Source: Micromonospora tulbaghiae (GTDB lineage Bacteria; Actinomycetota; Actinomycetes; Mycobacteriales; Micromonosporaceae). Taken from it: DNA of 64,000 nucleotides. The DNA is taken from assembly GCF_900091605.1 (NCBI RefSeq), contig NZ_FMCQ01000013.1, positions 103,333 through 167,332 of the forward strand. The letters run 5' to 3'. Numbering within the stretch: the first letter of the stretch is position 1; each line of letters opens with the position of its first letter. A program made the translations under genes and the position numbers. Shown one piece after another: positions 43,242 through 51,173 of this stretch. The notes beneath the pieces were generated by a model. That model was not told the DNA's origin, ran no database searches, and saw only the letters and a list, made by a program, of their open reading frames with translations.

Positions 43242-44504
43242 ATGTTTCTGGACCTGCTCCGACGCCGCAACCCGGGCCTGCTCGCCGCCGCCGCGAACCT
43301 GCACGGCAGCGGTGACCTGCCGGCCAACTGCTACGCGCTGGACCTCGACACGGTCGCCGCGAACGCCGCCGCCATCCGGGGCGAGGCCGACCGGTACGGG
43401 CTGTCGGTCTACGCCATGACCAAGCAGGTCGGGCGCAACCCCGACTTCTGCCGGACGGTCCGCGACGCGGGCATCACCGAGGCGGTCGGCGTCGACCTGC
43501 AGTGCGCGCTCGCCGACCGGCACGGCGGGCTCGGCATCGGTCACCTCGGTCACCTGGTGCAGATCCCCCGGCACGAGGCGGCGGTCGCCGCCGCGCTCGC
43601 GCCCGCGTACTGGACGGTCTTCAACGACGCCAAGGCCGCCGAGGCGGCCGCCGCGAGTGCGGCGGCCGGGCGGGAGCAGGCGCTGCTCGCGCGGATCGCG
43701 GCCCTCGGCGACCGGTTCTACCGGGGGCACGAGGGCGGCTGGCCGGCCGAGGAGGTCGTCGCTGTCGCCCACCGGCTCGACGCCCTCGACGGCGCCCGGT
43801 TCGCCGGGGTCACCAGCTTCCCGACCCAGCTGTTCGACACGGCCACCGGGCGGGTCGTGCCGACGCCCAACCTCGGCACCCTGCAACGCGCCGCCGCGGC
43901 CTTGCGCGCCGCCGGGTGGTCGCACGTCGAGATCAACGCCCCGGGTACGACCTCGGCGGCGATCCTGGCGACGCTGGCCGAGGCGGGCGTGACGCAGGTC
44001 GAACCCGGCCACGGGCTCACCGGCACCACACCCTGGCACGCGGTCACCGACCTGGTCGAGGAGCCCGCGGTGCTCTACGTCAGCGAGGTGTCCCACCTGT
44101 GGGACGGGCGGGCGTACGTCTTCGGCGGCGGCCTCTACGTCGACCCGGTGCTGGGCCTGGGCGGCACCCGGGCGCTGATCGTCCCCCGGGGCGGTGGTCT
44201 CGACGACGCGTACCTGGTCGACGTGGAGATGCCCGCGCCGGAGGCGATCGACTACTACGCGATGGCCGACGTGACGGCGGCGCCGGGCGTCGCGCCCGGC
44301 GACACGGTCCTGTTCGGCTTCCGGCCGCAGGCGTTCGTCACGCGGGCGCTGACGGCGGGCGTGACCGGCGTCCGGTCGGGCGCCCCGGCCGTGGCCGGCG
44401 TGTACGCCGCCGACGGTTCGGCGCCGATCGGCCTGGACGACATCGACGCGGTCGACGGCCCCGGCGCCGGCAACCACACCGCTCGCAGCGCAGGGAGGGC
44501 ATGA
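43242..44504 (+). CDS. YhfX-like PLP-dependent alanine-racemase-family protein
   Basis: This 420-residue protein has an alanine-racemase-like N-terminal barrel. The putative PLP lysine is Lys61 in VYAMTKQVGRNPDF, following the strand NCYALDLDTVAANAA. Further blocks are AVGVDLQCAL, GIGHLGHLVQIP, HVEINAPGTTSA, EPGHGLTGTTPWH and VSEVSHLWDGRAYVFGGG. These match E. coli YhfX, an uncharacterised PLP protein in the php/yhf operon. Placement between an ABC permease and its ATPase and near a Php-like hydrolase implies a shared pathway, perhaps for an amino-sugar-like or phosphorylated substrate. The last 4 bases overlap the ATPase start. Confidence 0.85.
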   Translation: MFLDLLRRRNPGLLAAAANLHGSGDLPANCYALDLDTVAANAAAIRGEADRYGLSVYAMTKQVGRNPDFCRTVRDAGITEAVGVDLQCALADRHGGLGIGHLGHLVQIPRHEAAVAAALAPAYWTVFNDAKAAEAAAASAAAGREQALLARIAALGDRFYRGHEGGWPAEEVVAVAHRLDALDGARFAGVTSFPTQLFDTATGRVVPTPNLGTLQRAAAALRAAGWSHVEINAPGTTSAAILATLAEAGVTQVEPGHGLTGTTPWHAVTDLVEEPAVLYVSEVSHLWDGRAYVFGGGLYVDPVLGLGGTRALIVPRGGGLDDAYLVDVEMPAPEAIDYYAMADVTAAPGVAPGDTVLFGFRPQAFVTRALTAGVTGVRSGAPAVAGVYAADGSAPIGLDDIDAVDGPGAGNHTARSAGRA

Positions 44505-45292
44505 TGAGCACGGTCACCGACAAGACCGACGCGACCAGGGCGGGCGCCCCGCCGCTGCGGTTGCGCGGCATCCGTAAGCAGTTCGGCGGCGTCGTCGCGA
44601 TCGAGCGCTTCGACCTGGAACTGGCCGCCGGCCAGATCACCGCGCTGGTCGGCGACAACGGCGCCGGCAAGTCCACGCTCGTGAAGATCATCTCGGGGGT
44701 GTACCAGCCGACCGAGGGCGAGTTGGAGATGCACGGGCGGCCGGTGACGTTCCGGGACGCCTCCGACGCCCGCCGGCAGGGCGTCGAGGTGGTCTACCAG
44801 GATCTGGCCCTGGCCGACTCGCAACCGGTCTACATGAACATGTTCCTGGGCCGGGAACTCACCCGCGGTCCGCTGCGGCTGCTCGACCGGCGCCGGATGG
44901 CCCGGGAGACGCAGGAGCTGGTGGACGCGCTGGACGTGCGGATCCCCAGCGCGAAGGCGACCATCCGCGACCTGTCCGGCGGCCAGCGGCAGGCGGTGGC
45001 GATCTGCCGCGCCACCCACTGGGCCAGCGGCCTGGTGCTGATGGACGAGCCGACCGCGGCGCTGGGCGTGGCCGAGACCGCCAAGGTGGAGCAGCTGATC
45101 CTGAAGCTGCGGGAGCGGGGCGCGGCCGTGCTCGTCGTCAGCCACAACCTGGACCAGGTGTTCCGCATCGCCGATCGGGTGGCGGTGCTGCGCCGGGGAC
45201 GCCAGGTCGGCGTTCGCGGCATCACCGAGACCAGCCGTAACGAGATCGTCTCGATGATCACCGGCGCGTCCGAGGAGAGCGGCCGGCCCTGA
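44504..45292 (+). CDS. Sugar ABC transporter ATP-binding protein (single domain)
   Basis: This 262-residue ATPase has Walker A GDNGAGKST, Q-loop YQDLALA, signature LSGGQRQAV, Walker B VLMDEPTAALG and switch His in VVSHNLDQ. Unlike RbsA/MglA, which carry two ATPase domains in one chain, it has one, like FrcA-type sugar ATPases, so a homodimer is expected. ATG 44501 and 44504 are adjacent; 44504 has better spacing to GGGAGGG. It closes the operon before the terminator at 45317-45349. Confidence 0.93.
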   Translation: MSTVTDKTDATRAGAPPLRLRGIRKQFGGVVAIERFDLELAAGQITALVGDNGAGKSTLVKIISGVYQPTEGELEMHGRPVTFRDASDARRQGVEVVYQDLALADSQPVYMNMFLGRELTRGPLRLLDRRRMARETQELVDALDVRIPSAKATIRDLSGGQRQAVAICRATHWASGLVLMDEPTAALGVAETAKVEQLILKLRERGAAVLVVSHNLDQVFRIADRVAVLRRGRQVGVRGITETSRNEIVSMITGASEESGRP

Positions 45293-45316
45293 ACCCGCGC
45301 GAACCACCGCGCGAGA

Positions 45317-45349
45317 CGACGACCCCGGGTGTCCCTCCCGGGGTCGTCG
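45317..45349 (+). terminator. Hairpin terminator of sugar ABC operon
   Basis: A perfect 13-bp inverted repeat (CGACGACCCCGGG and complement) with a 7-base loop starts 25 bp after the ATPase stop. Confidence 0.83.
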
Positions 45350-45433
45350 GCGTTCCGGCCCTGTTCGCGGCCGCCGTACGTAACGATTCTGTGAACCCCT
45401 GTGAACGCTGACAGTCGAGTCATCCCGCACTTC

Positions 45434-45446
45434 GGGAGCGCTTTCA
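45434..45446. promoter_or_regulatory. Possible LacI-family half-palindromic site
   Basis: GGGAGCGCTTTCA has the AGCGCT core of CebR-like operators (TGGGAGCGCTCCCA), but its right half is poor. It lies about 130 bp upstream of the peptide-type binding-protein gene. Confidence 0.3.
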
Positions 45447-45461
45447 TTTCGTTGTGCGGCC

Positions 45462-45476
45462 GTGTTCACTGAACAC
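45462..45476. promoter_or_regulatory. Palindromic operator GTGTTCACTGAACAC in catabolic operon promoter
   Basis: GTGTTCA-C-TGAACAC is a perfect dyad about 95 bp upstream of the first gene of the 13-gene operon. Further half-sites surround it: GTTCAC at 45478-45483 and 45490-45495, and GTGAAC at 45391-45396 and 45401-45406. The clustering in the only promoter region of the operon suggests binding of a dimeric regulator, possibly the XRE-cupin protein encoded at the far end. Confidence 0.6.
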
Positions 45477-45571
45477 CGTTCACCCTATTGTTCACTGGTG
45501 CTAAATCCGGTAGAACTCCTGGTAGGTCCGCTGCTCGGGCCATCTGCCTCGTGCTTCTAGGAGGACTTCTC

Positions 45572-47227
45572 ATGGCTCGTTCACCCCGTCCGGGCGCCTC
45601 CTCGCCCGCGCTCTCCCGTCGTGGCGTCCTGCAGTTGGGTGGCGGCGTCGCGCTCCTGTTCGCCACCGGCGCCTGCGCCGCGGACAGCGGTGACAAGTCC
45701 ACGGACGGCAAGTCCGGCGGCGACGCCGCCAAGACGCTGCGCATCGCGGTCTCCAGCTACCTGTCGAGCTGGGACCAGGACTTCGTCGGCTTCGACCTGA
45801 CCGCGCTGATGCTCTACAAGAACGTCTTCCCGTACCTGGTCGACTACGGGGTCACCAACGCCGGTGGCAGCCAGATCCTCGACACCCAGAACATCACCCC
45901 GACGTTCGCCGAGTCGTTCGAGCCGGACGCCGAGCAGAAGGTGTGGACGCTCAAGCTGCGCCGCGGCGTGAAGTTCGCCAGCGGCAACGAGATGAAGGCC
46001 GCCGACGTCAAGTGGTCGAAGGACCGCGCGTTCGCCGCCCAGGCCAACGTCGCAGGCGTCTACCGCACCATCGGCCTCACCAGCGCCGACCAGGTCAAGG
46101 TCGTCGACGACTACACGGTGGAGTTCCACCAGGCGTTCCCGAGCGCCCTGACCCGCCAGATCCAGGCGATCTCGCTGTACGTCTTCGACTCCGTCGAGGC
46201 CAAGAAGCGCGCCAGCGCCAGCGACCCCTGGGCCAAGGAGTGGTTCGCGAAGAACCCGCCGACCGGCGGCTACTTCAACGTCGCCAAGGCCACCCAGGGC
46301 CAGGAGATCGAACTCAGCGCGAACACCGGCTACCCGGGCCCGGACCCGGCCAAGACGCCGACCATCCGGATCTCGGTCGTGCCGGCCGCCTCCAACCAGC
46401 GGCTCCAGCTCCAGGCCGGCGACATCGACATCGCCCTGGGCATCAGCCAGCGCGACATCCAGGACCTGAAGAAGGCCCCGGGCATCAAGGTCATCTCGGC
46501 GGCCAGCAACCGCCAGGTCGCCATCCAGATGTCGGTCACCGCGGCGCCGTTCAACGACGTGAACGTGCGCAAGGCGCTCGCCTACGCGGTGCCCTACGAG
46601 CAGATCATCAACAACGTGTACGGCGGCGACGCCCGCGCGGCCAAGAGCCCCGTCCCGCTGGACATGCCCGGCTACGACGAGAGCGGCTACCCGTTCACCT
46701 ACGACCTGGACAAGGCGAAGGCCGCCATGGCCGCCGCCGGCCGGGCGTCGCTCGACTCCGAGCTGGTCTTCGAGGCCGACAACGAGGAGCAGCAGAAGAT
46801 CGCCGTCCAGGTGCAGAGCGAGGCGGCCAAGGCCGGCATCCGGCTCAAGCTGACCCCGCTGGACCCGGCCACCCTCGGCGAGCGGCGGACCAAGAAGAAC
46901 ATCCCGCTCCAGATCACCTCCGGGCAGCTCTGGGTGGACGACGTCGAGTACATGCTGGCGACGAGCTTCGTCAAGGGCGCCAACCTCAACTACTCGAACT
47001 ACAGCAACCCGGAGATCGAGCAGATCTACGAGAAGTCGCACACCACAGTCGACACGGGCGCCCGCAACGCGCTGTGGAAGCGGGTCCAGGAGATCCTCGC
47101 CGCCGACGTGCCGTGGGTGGTCATCTGCCAGCCCAACTTCAACCTGCCCGTCCGGGAATCCGTCGCCGGCTGGGTGCAGCCGATGGACGGCCTCGCCCGC
47201 CTGCGCTACCTGAGCGCTTCGGCCTAG
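45572..47227 (+). CDS. Oligopeptide-type ABC transporter substrate-binding lipoprotein
   Basis: This 551-residue SBP_bac_5 protein starts at ATG 45572 with AGGAGG 7 bp upstream. The N-terminus has a twin-arginine-like SRRGVLQLGGG and a lipobox TGAC (Cys35), so it may be a Tat lipoprotein. Family blocks are KVWTLKLRRGVKFASGNEMKA, DYTVEFHQAFPSA, NPPTGGYF, VRKALAYAVPYEQII and NYSNPEIEQIYEK. Such proteins bind peptides, but also nickel, opines or glycosides. The downstream hydantoinase genes suggest a cyclic amide or modified amino acid as cargo. It is first in the operon. Confidence 0.93.
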   Translation: MARSPRPGASSPALSRRGVLQLGGGVALLFATGACAADSGDKSTDGKSGGDAAKTLRIAVSSYLSSWDQDFVGFDLTALMLYKNVFPYLVDYGVTNAGGSQILDTQNITPTFAESFEPDAEQKVWTLKLRRGVKFASGNEMKAADVKWSKDRAFAAQANVAGVYRTIGLTSADQVKVVDDYTVEFHQAFPSALTRQIQAISLYVFDSVEAKKRASASDPWAKEWFAKNPPTGGYFNVAKATQGQEIELSANTGYPGPDPAKTPTIRISVVPAASNQRLQLQAGDIDIALGISQRDIQDLKKAPGIKVISAASNRQVAIQMSVTAAPFNDVNVRKALAYAVPYEQIINNVYGGDARAAKSPVPLDMPGYDESGYPFTYDLDKAKAAMAAAGRASLDSELVFEADNEEQQKIAVQVQSEAAKAGIRLKLTPLDPATLGERRTKKNIPLQITSGQLWVDDVEYMLATSFVKGANLNYSNYSNPEIEQIYEKSHTTVDTGARNALWKRVQEILAADVPWVVICQPNFNLPVRESVAGWVQPMDGLARLRYLSASA

Positions 47228-47242
47228 GGACGTCACCCACCC

Positions 47243-48253
47243 ATGCGTATCTTCCGGTTCGTCGCCAGGCGACTGCTCCAGCTGATCCCCGTTCTGCTCG
47301 GAGTGGTCGTCCTGGCCTTCCTTCTGGTCCGAGTGCTGCCGGGCGACCCCGTCCGCAGCATCCTCGGGCAGAACGCCACCGAGGAGGACGCCGCCGCGGC
47401 CCGGGCCCGCTTCGGGCTCGACCAGTCACTGTGGCAGCAGTTCCTCGACTACCTCGGCGGGCTGCTGACCGGTGACTTCGGGACCTCGATCCAGAGCGGC
47501 AGCTCCGTGGGCTCGGAGATGGCGCTCCGGGTGGGTCCGACCCTGGAGCTCGTGGTCATCTCGGTGACCATCGCGCTCGTGGTGGCGACGTTGCTGGGCA
47601 TCTGGTCGGCCAAGCGGGCCAACCGGGCCGGGGACCACAGCGTCCGGATCTTCGCGCTGGTCGGCAACTCCGTACCCGAGTTCTGGCTCGGCCTGGTGCT
47701 GGTGCTCGTCGGCTACAGCATCCTCGGCTGGTTCCCGGCACCCAACGGCCGGGTCGACCCGGACACCGGCCTGACCCCGCTCACCGGCGCCGATCTCGTC
47801 GACGCCGTCCTCACCGCCAACGGGCCGGCGATCGCCTCGGCCGCGGCGTACCTGGTGCTGCCGGTGCTGACCCTCGTGGTCGGCGTGGTCGCCCCGCTGC
47901 TGCGCAGCGTCCGGGCCTCCGCGCTGGAGGTGCTGCACTCCGAGTCGTACGCCGCGGCCAAGGCGCACGGGCTGCGCGACCGGACGCTGCACTACGGCTA
48001 CCTGCTGCGGGCGACGCTGGTCCGGCTGCCGTCGCTGGCCGCGTTGGTCTTCGGTACGGCGATCGGCTCCACCGTGCTCGTCGAGTACGTGTACTCGTGG
48101 CAGGGCTTCGGCCAGTGGGCCCTGCGCGGCCTGCTCTACCGGGACTACCCGGTGGTGCAGGCGTCGGTGCTGGTCATCGCGTTGTGCTACGTGCTGGTGT
48201 TCCTCATCGCCGACGTGGTCCACGCGATCCTCGACCCGAGAGTGAGGCTCTGA
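47243..48253 (+). CDS. Oligopeptide-type ABC permease (DppB-like)
   Basis: This 336-residue inner-membrane permease begins MRIFRFVARRLLQLIPVLLGV, as DppB/OppB proteins do, with VRVLPGDPVRSILG, LDYLGGLLTGDFGTS, the NSVPEFWLGLVLVLV span and the EAA-like loop ESYAAAKAHGLRDR, which contacts the ATPase. It starts 15 bp after the binding-protein stop, and its own stop overlaps the next start (TGATG). Confidence 0.95.
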   Translation: MRIFRFVARRLLQLIPVLLGVVVLAFLLVRVLPGDPVRSILGQNATEEDAAAARARFGLDQSLWQQFLDYLGGLLTGDFGTSIQSGSSVGSEMALRVGPTLELVVISVTIALVVATLLGIWSAKRANRAGDHSVRIFALVGNSVPEFWLGLVLVLVGYSILGWFPAPNGRVDPDTGLTPLTGADLVDAVLTANGPAIASAAAYLVLPVLTLVVGVVAPLLRSVRASALEVLHSESYAAAKAHGLRDRTLHYGYLLRATLVRLPSLAALVFGTAIGSTVLVEYVYSWQGFGQWALRGLLYRDYPVVQASVLVIALCYVLVFLIADVVHAILDPRVRL

Positions 48254-49137
48254 TGGCCGAGCTGCGAACCGTCCCCGACGGTCCCGCCGCCGCGCCGGTG
48301 GTCGTGCCCGGCGGCGACCGGGACAGCCGTTTCGCCCGCCGCATGATCATCGCCGGGGCGAGCATCCTGTCGGTGGTCGCGCTGGTGGCGGTGTTCGCGC
48401 CGCTGCTGAGCCAGTGGGGCGAGACCGAGATCGACGCGGCGAACACCCTGGTCGCCCCGGGCGGCAGCCACCTGCTCGGCACCGACGGCAACGGCATGGA
48501 CATCTGGAGCCGGGTGCTCTACGCCGCCCGGCTCGACCTGGGCATCGCCCTGGCCGCTGTCGCGCTCGCCGTCGTCGTCGGCACGCTGCTCGGCCTGGTC
48601 GCCGGCTACTTCGGCGGCTGGCTCGACGACGTGCTGATGCGGGTGGTCGACATCTTCCAGTCGTTCCCCACGTTCATCCTGGCGCTGGCCGTGGCCGCCC
48701 TGCTCGGCAACGGCACGATCAACCTGATCATCACGATCGCGGCGGTGAACGCGCCGGCGTACGCCCGGCTGGTCCGCGCCGAGGTGCGGTCGCTGCGGGA
48801 ACTGCCGTTCGTGGACGCCGCGATCACCTCCGGGGCGTCGCCGGTCGGCGTGCTCTGGCGGCACCTGCTCCCGAACAGCCTCACCCCGGTCCGGGTCATC
48901 GCGCCGCTGAACTGCGGCTGGGCCATGCTCACCCTGGCCGGGCTCTCCTTCCTCGGCCTGGGCGTGAGCATCCCCGAGGCGGAGTGGGGCGCCATGATCA
49001 GCCTCGGCGCCGCGGACGTGGTCGGCGGCCGGTGGTGGACCTCGGTCCCGCCCGGCCTGGCCCTGTTCGTCTGCGTCCTGGGGTTCAGCCTGCTCGGCGA
49101 AGGCCTGCAGGACCGCGCCAACGCGAAGCGGCGGTGA
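48253..49137 (+). CDS. Oligopeptide-type ABC permease (DppC-like)
   Basis: This 294-residue partner permease has an N-terminal cytoplasmic segment, then HLLGTDGNGMDIWSRVLYAARLDLG, YFGGWLDDVLMRVVDIFQSFP and the EAA loop FVDAAITSGASPVGVLWRHLLPN, all classical for DppC/OppC. The end LGFSLLGEGLQDRANAKRR is also typical. It forms the heterodimeric channel with the preceding permease; 2 bases separate it from the ATPase start. Confidence 0.95.
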   Translation: MAELRTVPDGPAAAPVVVPGGDRDSRFARRMIIAGASILSVVALVAVFAPLLSQWGETEIDAANTLVAPGGSHLLGTDGNGMDIWSRVLYAARLDLGIALAAVALAVVVGTLLGLVAGYFGGWLDDVLMRVVDIFQSFPTFILALAVAALLGNGTINLIITIAAVNAPAYARLVRAEVRSLRELPFVDAAITSGASPVGVLWRHLLPNSLTPVRVIAPLNCGWAMLTLAGLSFLGLGVSIPEAEWGAMISLGAADVVGGRWWTSVPPGLALFVCVLGFSLLGEGLQDRANAKRR

Positions 49138-49139
49138 CC

Positions 49140-51173
49140 ATGCTGTCGATCGAGAACCTCTCCGTGACGATCCGCCGGCCCGGCCGGCAGGTGGCAGCGC
49201 TCAGCGGCGTGAGCTTCGCCGTACGGCCCGGCGAGGTCGTCGGCCTGGTCGGCGAGAGCGGCGGCGGCAAGAGCATGGTGGCCCGCGCCGTCGTCGGGCT
49301 GTTGCCCGGCGGCTCGCACGCCACCGGACGGGTGCTGTTCGGCGACTCGGACGTGCTGCGCATGGACGACGTCGCGCTCGCCGCCCACCGCGGGCGGGGG
49401 GTGGCGATCTGCTTCCAGAACCCGCGCGGCGCGCTCAGCCCCACCCGCACCATCGGCAAGCAGCTCGTCGACCGGCTCGCCACCCACCAGGAGATGTCCG
49501 GCGAGCGGGCCCGGGAGGCGGCACGCGAGCTGTTCGAGGCGGTCGGCATCCGCAGCCCGCAGCGCCGGCTCGACGCGTACGCCCACGAGCTGTCCGGCGG
49601 CATGGCCCAGCGCGTGATGATCTCGCTGGCCACCGGCTGCGCGCCGGAACTGCTGATCGCCGACGAGCCGACCACCGGCCTGGACGTGACGCTGACCCGG
49701 GAGATCCTGCGCCAGTTCCGGCACGCCGCCGACACCGACGGCCGGGGCGTACTGCTGATCTCGCACGACCTGGCGTCCATCGCGGAGGTCTGCGACCGGG
49801 TGGTCGTGCTCTACGCCGGCACGGTGGTGGAGAGCGGACCGGCCGCGCAGGTGCTGCGGGAGCCCGCGCACCCGTACACCCGGGCGTTGCTGCGCTCGGT
49901 GCCGGACGTCGGCGGCCGGCCGGTCGTCGCCACCCCCGGCGCCATGCCGCTGCTGACCGAGGCGCCGCACAACTGCCCGTTCGTCGCCCGGTGCGCGCAC
50001 GCCGACGGCACCTGCTCGTCCCGGCGTCCGGCCACCGTGCCGGTGCCCGGTGGTGGCGAGTGGTCGCTCGCCTGCTTCCACCCGCAGACCCGGCCGCTGG
50101 ACGCCGGCCTGCCGCAGCCGTCGCACACGCCGGCGGCGACCGGCGCGGTCACGGCCGGCGCGGACGCGAAGCCCGCAGTGCTGGAGATCGAGGACGCGCA
50201 CGTCGTCTACCGCAGCCGGTTCGGTTCCGGCGGGCACCACGCGCTGCGCGGCGTCACGCTGCGGCTCGGGCCGGGCGAGACGCTGGGCGTGGTGGGCGAG
50301 AGCGGCTGCGGCAAGAGCACCCTCGCCAAGCTCGTGATGGGCCTCGTCGCGCCCACGTCCGGCACCGTCACGGTCGCCGGGCAGGCGCTGGTCAAGCAGC
50401 CGGGCCGCGCCCGGCCGCGCGGACGGGCGCTGCGCTGGGCCCGGACCCGGGCCCAGCTCGTGTTCCAGGACCCGATCGGCTCGCTCAGCCCGCGCCGTCC
50501 CGTCGGCGACTCCATCGCCGAGCCGCTGCGCGCCGCGGGCCTGTCCCCGGCACAGCGGGCCGAGCGCGTCACCGCCGTGCTGGACCGGATGGAGCTGGAC
50601 CGGTCGATCCTCCAGCGCTACCCGCACGAGCTGTCCGGCGGCCAGGCGCAACGCATCGGCATCGCCCGCGCGCTGGTCGGCGAGCCGGACCTGATCGTGT
50701 TCGACGAGCCGACCTCGGCGCTGGACGTCACCGTCCAGGCGCAGATCCTCGACGTGATCGCCGACGTGGCGGCCGACGCGGACCGCGCCTCGGTGTTCAT
50801 CTCCCACGACCTGGCGACAGTGCGCGGGTTCGCCGACCGGGTCGTGGTGCTCTACCTCGGCCGGGTCGTCGAGGAGGGGCCGGTGGACGTCGTCTTCGAC
50901 ACGCCCCGGCACCCGTACACCCGGGCGCTGCTGGGCAGCGCACCCCGCCTCGGCGGGACGACCGGGTCCGACGGCGAGGCCGTCGAGCTGGTCAAGGACC
51001 TGGAGGAAGCCGACGCCGCGACCGGGTGCCCACTGGCCGCCCGGTGCCCGTTCGTCACCGACCGGTGCCGAGCGGAACAGCAGGAGCTTCAGTCGTACGG
51101 CGAGAGCCGGGCCGCCTGCTGGCGCGTTCCCGAGCTTCCCGCCCTCATCGGAAGGCAGGCTGTCACGCCATGA
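49140..51173 (+). CDS. Fused double ABC ATPase (DppD-DppF type)
   Basis: This 677-residue protein carries two complete ATPase units in one chain. Unit 1 has GESGGGKS (about 36-43), LSGGMAQR and LLIADEPTTGLD; unit 2 has GESGCGKST (about 384-392), LSGGQAQR and LIVFDEPTSALD. Each unit ends with an oligopeptide-family C-terminal cysteine motif (CPFVARCAHADGTC with CF; CPLAARCPFVTDRC with CW) that often binds an iron-sulfur cluster. In most Dpp/Opp systems the two are separate genes, so this fusion enforces a heterodimer. The stop overlaps the HyuA start (ATGA). Confidence 0.94.
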   Translation: MLSIENLSVTIRRPGRQVAALSGVSFAVRPGEVVGLVGESGGGKSMVARAVVGLLPGGSHATGRVLFGDSDVLRMDDVALAAHRGRGVAICFQNPRGALSPTRTIGKQLVDRLATHQEMSGERAREAARELFEAVGIRSPQRRLDAYAHELSGGMAQRVMISLATGCAPELLIADEPTTGLDVTLTREILRQFRHAADTDGRGVLLISHDLASIAEVCDRVVVLYAGTVVESGPAAQVLREPAHPYTRALLRSVPDVGGRPVVATPGAMPLLTEAPHNCPFVARCAHADGTCSSRRPATVPVPGGGEWSLACFHPQTRPLDAGLPQPSHTPAATGAVTAGADAKPAVLEIEDAHVVYRSRFGSGGHHALRGVTLRLGPGETLGVVGESGCGKSTLAKLVMGLVAPTSGTVTVAGQALVKQPGRARPRGRALRWARTRAQLVFQDPIGSLSPRRPVGDSIAEPLRAAGLSPAQRAERVTAVLDRMELDRSILQRYPHELSGGQAQRIGIARALVGEPDLIVFDEPTSALDVTVQAQILDVIADVAADADRASVFISHDLATVRGFADRVVVLYLGRVVEEGPVDVVFDTPRHPYTRALLGSAPRLGGTTGSDGEAVELVKDLEEADAATGCPLAARCPFVTDRCRAEQQELQSYGESRAACWRVPELPALIGRQAVTP

